Shown here: in pieces, positions 32,323 through 37,430 of the stretch
How the letters are laid out: each line of letters begins with the position of its first letter
Numbering within the stretch: the first letter of the stretch is position 1
From: an uncultured Bacteroidales bacterium
GTDB lineage: Bacteria; Bacteroidota; Bacteroidia; Bacteroidales; FEN-979
DNA length: 37,430 bases
Assembly: GCA_903885595.1 (NCBI GenBank)
Contig: CAISJJ010000243.1
Span: forward strand, 1-37,430
Direction: 5' to 3'
Translations under genes and position numbers: made by a program
The notes under the pieces: model-generated
The model's database searches: none
What the model was told of the DNA's origin: nothing
What the model saw: the letters and a program-made list of their open reading frames with translations, nothing else

Positions 32323-32369
32323 TTTCCCCCTCTCCGTGCGGAGAGGGGGTCAGGGGGGTGAGGTATTTC
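32323..32369 (-). repeat. Right inverted-repeat arm (GC-rich palindrome)
   Basis: Reverse complement of the left arm with one extra A and three or so substitutions. It has a 10-bp stem with a GCAC loop on the minus strand. Its outer end touches the TAG stop (32370-32372) of the alcohol dehydrogenase. Confidence 0.8.
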
Positions 32370-33512
32370 CTACAAATACAACTCAATCAAAGCTTTATAA
32401 TCCTCCTCCTTCATCTTCACATTTCCCCCATTCACTTTGCTATGAACCATTGATTCGAAAAGTGGCTGGCGATGGTCGCCCGGAATATTCATATCCGATA
32501 AGCGGATCGGGCATCCGAGCGATTTAAAGAAGGCTTCGATACGGTCGATAGATTCATCGGCCGTAAGTGGTTCGCCGAATAATCCGGAGCCCAGTTGTGC
32601 AATGCGATTACCAATCTGACCCTTGAAGTGACGCATCCAGGCCGGAAAAACAATGGTGAGGGATGCGCCATGAGGTACATCATAAAGTAAAGAAAGACAA
32701 TGACCGGTGCTGTGCACGCCCCAGTCGCCCGTGGAACGGCCATACATGGTCATCCCGTTCAGCGCCATGGTTGCGGCAAACATGATCCTTTCACGGTACT
32801 CGTAATTGTGCAGATCATCAAGTAACTTTGGTCCGTAATCCATCGCTTCCTTAATAATAGAGAGGACAAACCGGTCGGTGAGGGAGGTTTCCCCGATGCC
32901 AAACCAGGCTTCAAAACAGTGCGCGATCAGGTCTGCAATGCCATATGCAGTGTGATTTTTTGGAACAGTCAGTGTCAATGCAGGATCAAGGAATGAATGT
33001 TTGGGAAATGTCAGGGGTCCTCCAAATGCTGCTTTTAGTCCCTCGGCGTGGTTGGAAACCACGGCAAACGGGTTCATCTCCGAGCCGGTTGCTGCAAGTG
33101 TCGGAATTGCAATGAAAGGGATAGCCTTTACAGGTTTTGCTTTCCCTGTAAAGAAATCCCATCCCCCGTGATCAACCGGGATGGTTACCGAAATGATTTT
33201 TACCGAATCGATGACACTTCCACCGCCAACGGCAAGTAAAACGTCAACCTTCTGTTGCCTTCCTATTTCTGCAGCTGCATCTACATCCCCGATTACCGGA
33301 TTGGGTTTTATTCCCCCATATTCACAAACTTCAAAACCCTGGGTTTTCAGGTCTGCCATAATCCGGTCATAGAGGCCGCTTTTTTTAACAGAGCCTTTTC
33401 CGTAAATGAGCATTACACGGTTGCCGTATTCTTTCAGTGTAGTCACCAAAGACGTCAGAATGTTTTTCCCGAAATGAAGAGTTGTGGGGTTATATGCAAT
33501 GAAGTTTTCCAT
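32370..33512 (-). CDS. Iron-containing alcohol dehydrogenase (YqhD/BdhA-like)
   Basis: This 380-residue protein fits group III metal-dependent alcohol dehydrogenases. The opening FIAYNPTTLHFGKN and the nucleotide-binding AVGGGSVIDSVK precede a metal-site region: ADLIAHCFEAWF and VHSTGHCLSLLYDVPHGASL with the His ligands. It interconverts aldehydes and alcohols with NAD(P)H in the cytoplasm, probably in fermentation or aldehyde detoxification. The opening and the length are closest to the NADPH-dependent YqhD/butanol dehydrogenase branch. Its stop codon abuts the candidate mobile unit, so the end (ELYL) could have been affected by insertion. A -7 box is seen at 33597-33604. Confidence 0.9.
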   Translation of the reverse strand: MENFIAYNPTTLHFGKNILTSLVTTLKEYGNRVMLIYGKGSVKKSGLYDRIMADLKTQGFEVCEYGGIKPNPVIGDVDAAAEIGRQQKVDVLLAVGGGSVIDSVKIISVTIPVDHGGWDFFTGKAKPVKAIPFIAIPTLAATGSEMNPFAVVSNHAEGLKAAFGGPLTFPKHSFLDPALTLTVPKNHTAYGIADLIAHCFEAWFGIGETSLTDRFVLSIIKEAMDYGPKLLDDLHNYEYRERIMFAATMALNGMTMYGRSTGDWGVHSTGHCLSLLYDVPHGASLTIVFPAWMRHFKGQIGNRIAQLGSGLFGEPLTADESIDRIEAFFKSLGCPIRLSDMNIPGDHRQPLFESMVHSKVNGGNVKMKEEDYKALIELYL

Positions 33513-33916
33513 AAAATAATTATAATTAGTTGGTTATATGAAAAGATGAAAATTAATTTCTGCATAAATCTGCAAGTCTGCAAGAAATCATGACTCCAAA
33601 ATTACGACTAAAAGTTAATTAATAACACTAAAGCGAAGGAAGACGAACATCCATGATGAAGTGCAAAAATCTCGTCGAATTGTCACTAAATCACCTACCC
33701 ACTTGCTATTTGTCCACTAGCTCTCCAATGAATCCGTTATCATTTTCACAATTAATCAAAACAAGATGGAAAATGAAAACTAATTTTATATTTTTGTTTG
33801 GTATTTTTAGATTCATGGATAAATCATTGAGCTGAACCCGGTGCATTGACACCCTCGGATTAACCGCAAAAAGCATAATGAGATCTGCACTCAATTTGAA
33901 AGCCAAAGTTTTACAA
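33513..33916. other. Intergenic region with divergent promoters and weak 8-bp repeats
   Basis: This gap of about 400 bases lies between two divergent genes. On the minus strand TAATTTTG (33597-33604) is an exact -7 match for the dehydrogenase. On the plus strand TATTTTTG (33789-33796) is a possible -7 box for the kinase, without a clear -33. Bases 33683-33721 hold degenerate 8-bp units (TCACTAAA, TCACCTAC, CCACTTGC, then CCACTAGC after a 7-base unit). No gene is apparent. Confidence 0.45.
33597..33604 (-). promoter_or_regulatory. -7 box upstream of the alcohol dehydrogenase
   Basis: TAATTTTG on the minus strand matches TAnnTTTG exactly. The -33 box is poor. It would give a leader of about 80 bases. 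Confidence 0.3.
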
Positions 33917-36900
33917 ATGAGAAATGTACTATTGTTCAGCAGTGTTTTGTTTCTTTTCCTGACCGCCTGCCACCGTTCACCAGAGCATAAAATCGCCAAT
34001 CTTTTTTCACCAAAAGTAACCGAAGCCAGGGGCTATGTTGTGCCGAAAGACAGTATGGCCAAGCCCACCGTGGTACCGGCCGGCAAACCAATAATTAAAA
34101 AAGCGGTCAAAACCGACATGGTGTTAACCAACACCAATGTAATTCCTGCCGGGGCGCCAAAAGTAGTTGTGGCTGGAACACCGGAAATTTACACCCCGGG
34201 CCAAGATGGTTATCCACTCCCCAAAACAACACCTGTTACCGACAGTTCGGTGGTGGCTGTAATTCCCAGGATCTCGCAGGTGAAGGATAACTATTTTCAG
34301 GACAATTTCCCCCAACCCGGCAGTTCTTTTATAAAACTCAGGGGAATGAACCTGGTCATCATCAATTGCATCATGAAGGACAACAGCGGGAACATCTGGG
34401 TTGGCACGGAAGCCGGAGTTTCCCGTATGGACGGCAGGTTCCGCAGCCACTTCAGCAGAAGGGACGGGCTTGCCGGATCCTTTGTTGCAGGCATTATACA
34501 GGATAAAAAAGGGAACATGTGGTTTGGGACCGCGGGTGGCCTGAGCCGTTATGATGGAAAACAGTTAACGAATTTTACAGAAGAGACCGGATTACCCTCA
34601 AATTATATTCAGTGTTTGCTCGAGGATAAAAGCGGGAATATCTGGTTTGCAGGAGTCTATGGCAATATTACCAGGTACGATGGTAAAACCTTCACGCTGT
34701 TTAATGCAGCCCAGGGACTCGGTAATGGGATGTTCATGGCGATAGTCCAGGATAAAAACGGGAACCTTTGGTTTGGTTCTTCAACCGGCTTGTATTGCTA
34801 TGACGGGAAAAAGTTTAGCCATTTTACTACAAAGGAAGGCCTGATCAATAATGGGATCCAGCGGATGTTAGTTGACAGGAAAGGAAATATCTGGTTGGGA
34901 AATGATGCCGGCATCACCTGTTATGATGGAAAAACATTTTCATGTTTTGCCGGGAAGGAAGCGCTTGTTGGTGGCATATGGGATATGACCGAGGATGATT
35001 CCGGGAACCTTTGGCTTGCAACCAAGGCGGGAGGTTTATGCCGTTTCGACGGCAAAAGTTTTACCCGTTATACGAACCAAAGAGACCTTGTTGATGCCGA
35101 GGCGAATGCACTTTTTAATGATAAATCGGGTAATATCTGGGTTGGAGGAGGACGAACAGATGTTTTGATGCGGTATAACGATAATTGTTTTTCCCATTAT
35201 ACCGTCAGGGATGGATTGAGTGATTATGAAATCTGGAGTATGCTGAAAGATAAAAACGGGAACATGTGGTTTGGAACCAACTTCGGCGGGGTGGACCTGT
35301 ACGATGGTAAATCCATGACACATTTTTCCAATAAGGAAGGTTTTGTCAATCATCCCGTTGTAGATATCATCCAGGATAAAACAGGGACCATCTGGTTTGC
35401 CACATCTGGAGCCGGTGTTATCAGTTATGACGGGAATTCCTTCCGGCATTTTGGTAAGAACCAGGGTCTGCCGGATCGTTTCCTCGAGAGCATTGTAGAA
35501 GACAGAAGCGGGAATATATGGCTGGGAACCCAGGGCGCCGGCTTATGCCGGTTTGACGGAAAATCATTTACAAATTATACGAAAAACGAAGGGCTGAGCG
35601 ACAATACCATCCTGAGTGCTTTTATTGACAACAATGGAATCCTGTGGTTTGGCAGCAGGTACGGGGGCGTTATGCGTTACGATGGCAAATCGTTCACTCA
35701 TTTTACTGAAAAAGAGGGCTTTTGCAATAAACCTGTTTATTCCATTTACCAGGATAAGAGCAATTACCTCTGGTTTTGCACGGTTGGTGCCGGGGCGGTT
35801 CGATATGACGGGAAGTCCTTTCTCTTTATCACTGAACAGCAGGGGCTGAAATATAACACGGTAAACGGGATGCTGCAGGATAAAAGCGGTAATTTCTGTT
35901 TCGCATGCGGCAATGGTTTAAGCATCCTGCCCGCCGGAAACCTGGAGAAATTGATAAAAGGAGGAGGTTACAGACCTGAAAATCAGCCTGTTTTATTCAG
36001 AAACTTCAATCCCGAAGATGGTTTTTCAGGATGGGGTTGCAACGGACCCATTTGCGAAGACGACCAGGGGACCATCTGGATCTCTTCATCCGACAGGCTT
36101 ACAGCATATTATCCCACGAAGGATGTCACGGATACCACTGCACCATCCATGCAGCTGACCGGCATCCAGGTCTACCATGAAATTATTCCATGGATTAAAC
36201 TGGAAAAGCGGAAAGATACCAGTTTTGTATTGGGGAACGGCGTCAGGTTCAGCAATTTTAAGTTTGACAGTCTGGCGATGTGGTACGCCTATCCTTTGAA
36301 TCTTAGCCTCGCCTACCAGAATAACTACATCACCTTTAATTATAATGGTATCACCCCGAAACTCAATACGCTGGTGCAATACCGGTATAAGCTGGATGGC
36401 CTGGATGAAGACTGGAGCGCCCTGACCACCCGCGCCGAAGCCCCTTATGGCAACATTCCCCATGGCACTTATACTTTTAAGGTGAAGGCTATGAACAGCG
36501 AAGGCTACTGGAGCAAAGAGTTCAATTATACCTTTACCATCCGCCCGCCATGGTGGAAAACCTGGTGGGCGTATGCCGGTTATATTCTGGTCATCCTTGC
36601 AGGGTTCTGGGCTGCAATCCGCACCACCCTTGAAAACCAGCGGAAAAAAATCAGGCTGATCGTCAATGAACGAAACCGCATCGCCCGCGAACTGCATGAT
36701 GACATCGGGGCTGAACTTAACCGGATCACGATTGTCAGCCAGCTCCTGCATAATGCACCGAACAGCAACAAAGACCAGCAGGAAAAGCTGCGATATATTT
36801 CTGAGGCGGGTAAAAAGGTGTTGGGGAGTATCGGGGAGATCATCTGGACCATGAATCCGCAAAAAGACAACCTCGACAGCCTGCTGGCTTACATCCGGAG

Positions 36901-37267
36901 GTTTGTCACCGAATATCTCGAAACAAACGAGATCGATGTGAACATTGAATTCCCGGATGAAATCCCCGCAAATGCTGTCAGCGATGAATACCGGAGGAAT
37001 CTTTTCCTGGTGGTAAAGGAGGCCACTGCCAACATATCGAAGTATTCAAAAGCAACCACCGTGAGGCTCTCCATGAATATCAGAGATCGGTTGGCCGATT
37101 TTGAAATATCTGATAATGGAATAGGTTTTTCTGTCAAGGAAAAGCAAAACTGGGGAAACGGGCTCAGGAACATGAACCAGCGGATGAAAGATATCGGGGG
37201 TGATTTCGAGATCAGCTCCGGCCAGAACCAGGGAACCCTGATCAGGCTGACATTTCCCGTCCGATGA
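33917..37267 (+). CDS. Periplasmic Reg_prop/Y_Y_Y sensor histidine kinase (HisKA_3 type)
   Basis: From ATG 33917 the protein has 1116 residues. The start MRNVLLFSSVLFLFLTACH carries a lipobox (LTAC, Cys18). Fourteen two-component-regulator propeller repeats follow (about 135-765), each with a core like DKSGNIWFGT...YDGKSFTHF, enough for two seven-bladed propellers. Then come a Y_Y_Y domain (YRYKLDGLDEDW), one membrane helix (WAYAGYILVILAGFWAAI), a HisKA_3 domain with phospho-His927 in ARELHDDIGAELNR, and a HATPase with SDNGIGFS and WGNGLRNMNQRM. It senses an external ligand and phosphorylates the NarL-type regulator starting at 37374. A longer frame from 33878 is less likely because the lipoprotein signal starts at 33917. 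Kinases of this design often control glycan use, but no Sus genes are in view. Confidence 0.9.
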   Translation: MRNVLLFSSVLFLFLTACHRSPEHKIANLFSPKVTEARGYVVPKDSMAKPTVVPAGKPIIKKAVKTDMVLTNTNVIPAGAPKVVVAGTPEIYTPGQDGYPLPKTTPVTDSSVVAVIPRISQVKDNYFQDNFPQPGSSFIKLRGMNLVIINCIMKDNSGNIWVGTEAGVSRMDGRFRSHFSRRDGLAGSFVAGIIQDKKGNMWFGTAGGLSRYDGKQLTNFTEETGLPSNYIQCLLEDKSGNIWFAGVYGNITRYDGKTFTLFNAAQGLGNGMFMAIVQDKNGNLWFGSSTGLYCYDGKKFSHFTTKEGLINNGIQRMLVDRKGNIWLGNDAGITCYDGKTFSCFAGKEALVGGIWDMTEDDSGNLWLATKAGGLCRFDGKSFTRYTNQRDLVDAEANALFNDKSGNIWVGGGRTDVLMRYNDNCFSHYTVRDGLSDYEIWSMLKDKNGNMWFGTNFGGVDLYDGKSMTHFSNKEGFVNHPVVDIIQDKTGTIWFATSGAGVISYDGNSFRHFGKNQGLPDRFLESIVEDRSGNIWLGTQGAGLCRFDGKSFTNYTKNEGLSDNTILSAFIDNNGILWFGSRYGGVMRYDGKSFTHFTEKEGFCNKPVYSIYQDKSNYLWFCTVGAGAVRYDGKSFLFITEQQGLKYNTVNGMLQDKSGNFCFACGNGLSILPAGNLEKLIKGGGYRPENQPVLFRNFNPEDGFSGWGCNGPICEDDQGTIWISSSDRLTAYYPTKDVTDTTAPSMQLTGIQVYHEIIPWIKLEKRKDTSFVLGNGVRFSNFKFDSLAMWYAYPLNLSLAYQNNYITFNYNGITPKLNTLVQYRYKLDGLDEDWSALTTRAEAPYGNIPHGTYTFKVKAMNSEGYWSKEFNYTFTIRPPWWKTWWAYAGYILVILAGFWAAIRTTLENQRKKIRLIVNERNRIARELHDDIGAELNRITIVSQLLHNAPNSNKDQQEKLRYISEAGKKVLGSIGEIIWTMNPQKDNLDSLLAYIRRFVTEYLETNEIDVNIEFPDEIPANAVSDEYRRNLFLVVKEATANISKYSKATTVRLSMNIRDRLADFEISDNGIGFSVKEKQNWGNGLRNMNQRMKDIGGDFEISSGQNQGTLIRLTFPVR

Positions 37268-37268
37268 A

Positions 37269-37310
37269 GCACCTCATCCCCCGGCCTCTTCTCCTCAGGG
37301 AGAAGGGTTG
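37269..37310 (+). repeat. Degenerate single copy of the GC-rich repeat after the kinase gene
   Basis: It opens GCACCTCATCCCCCGGCC and carries a hairpin CTTCTCC-TCA-GGGAGAAG. It begins one base after the kinase stop, between the kinase and its regulator. Confidence 0.6.
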
Positions 37311-37373
37311 AATTAAGTAAAATACGACTTTTGTCTTATTGACTTGTTCTCTTTTTTGACTGATTTTTGCTTT

Positions 37374-37430
37374 ATGATATCTATCGCAATTATTGAAGAT
37401 GACCAGGTTACCAGGGAAAGCCTGGAAAAC
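37374..37430 (+). CDS. Response regulator, N-terminus only (cut by window edge)
   Basis: The 19 visible codons (MISIAIIEDDQVTRESLEN) open a receiver domain: a first beta strand followed by the acidic pair ED/D that binds Mg2+. With a HisKA_3 kinase directly upstream on the same strand, a NarL/LuxR-type output domain is expected but not visible. It starts 106 bases after the kinase stop, with a degenerate repeat in between. Confidence 0.75.
   Translation, partial: MISIAIIEDDQVTRESLEN

Larger units (their letters stand above)
31857..32369. mobile_element. Candidate mobile unit: DUF559 nuclease gene between 46-bp inverted repeats
   Basis: The 513-bp segment is bounded by GAAATACCTCACC on the left and its complement on the right. 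The arms (31857-31902 and 32323-32369) match at about 43 of 47 aligned positions, with one indel. Each arm contains a 10-bp hairpin CCCCCTCTCC/GGAGAGGGGG. The only gene inside is the DUF559 nuclease. No transposase is present and no clear target-site duplication was found. The right end abuts the stop codon of the alcohol dehydrogenase. Mobility is inferred from the structure only. Confidence 0.55.

Noticed and set aside
31857-32369. Classic insertion sequence
   Set aside because: No transposase and no target duplication are visible, and the unit is only 513 bp, so it is listed only as a candidate mobile unit.
34350-35930. Regularly spaced DNA repeats that could suggest a CRISPR array
   Set aside because: They are codons of the Reg_prop protein repeats in one continuous frame with variable DNA sequence, not identical repeats with unique spacers.

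Overview
The window reads as a chromosomal segment of a Bacteroidota bacterium, most likely from the Bacteroidales/Marinilabiliales side. Evidence for this: a small secreted protein with a type A T9SS sorting domain, an S46 dipeptidyl-peptidase, two LytS/LytTR pairs, a periplasmic Reg_prop/Y_Y_Y histidine kinase, a Bacteroides-type EF-G2, and several good matches to the Bacteroidota -7 element TAnnTTTG. Shine-Dalgarno sequences are mostly weak, as expected for the phylum. No rRNA, tRNA, CRISPR array or recognisable transposase was seen.

Layout. 1-5.5 kb: the RNase R C-terminus, a LytS/LytTR pair on the minus strand, a secreted carboxypeptidase-regulatory-like protein, a membrane protein, and an ECF sigma factor overlapping a membrane protein. 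5.5-9.7 kb: an S46 peptidase, then a second LytS/LytTR pair. 9.8-15 kb: LysE exporter plus GH3-like protein, an endonuclease/exonuclease/phosphatase protein, an RluA-type pseudouridine synthase and a TrmH/SpoU methyltransferase. 15.2-20.6 kb: an Rrf2 regulator followed by a ferredoxin, a cupin, a DUF438-hemerythrin-PAS protein, a DUF2249 protein, a DUF2177 protein, a decayed nrfA fragment running in frame into a second cupin, PspC and a small PAS protein. I read this as a nitrosative/anaerobic stress locus that has lost its nitrite reductase. 20.6-30.5 kb: two EF-G paralogues (canonical, and an EF-G2 without the catalytic His) bracketing a TPR protein, a Kir-like channel, an MsrB-MsrA lipoprotein, a T9SS-tailed protein and an adenosine-kinase-like enzyme. 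30.5-37.4 kb: an MFS transporter, a DUF559 nuclease gene between long inverted repeats, an iron alcohol dehydrogenase, a 14-repeat Reg_prop histidine kinase and the start of a response regulator.

The most unusual content is repetitive DNA. (i) A GC-rich palindromic repeat (CCTCACCCCC..., with a CCCCCTCTCC/GGAGAGGGGG hairpin) occurs close to gene 3' ends. It forms about 46-bp terminal inverted repeats around the DUF559 gene and, elsewhere, an empty inverted pair of about 98 bp. (ii) A family of 7-bp-period tandem repeats of general form AAAnnnn occurs at five loci, twice as inverted arms and once inside the reading frame of the kinase gene. (iii) A nested palindromic, MITE-like element of about 280 bp lies at 24.8-25.1 kb. 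All family assignments come from reading the sequence; no database search was run.
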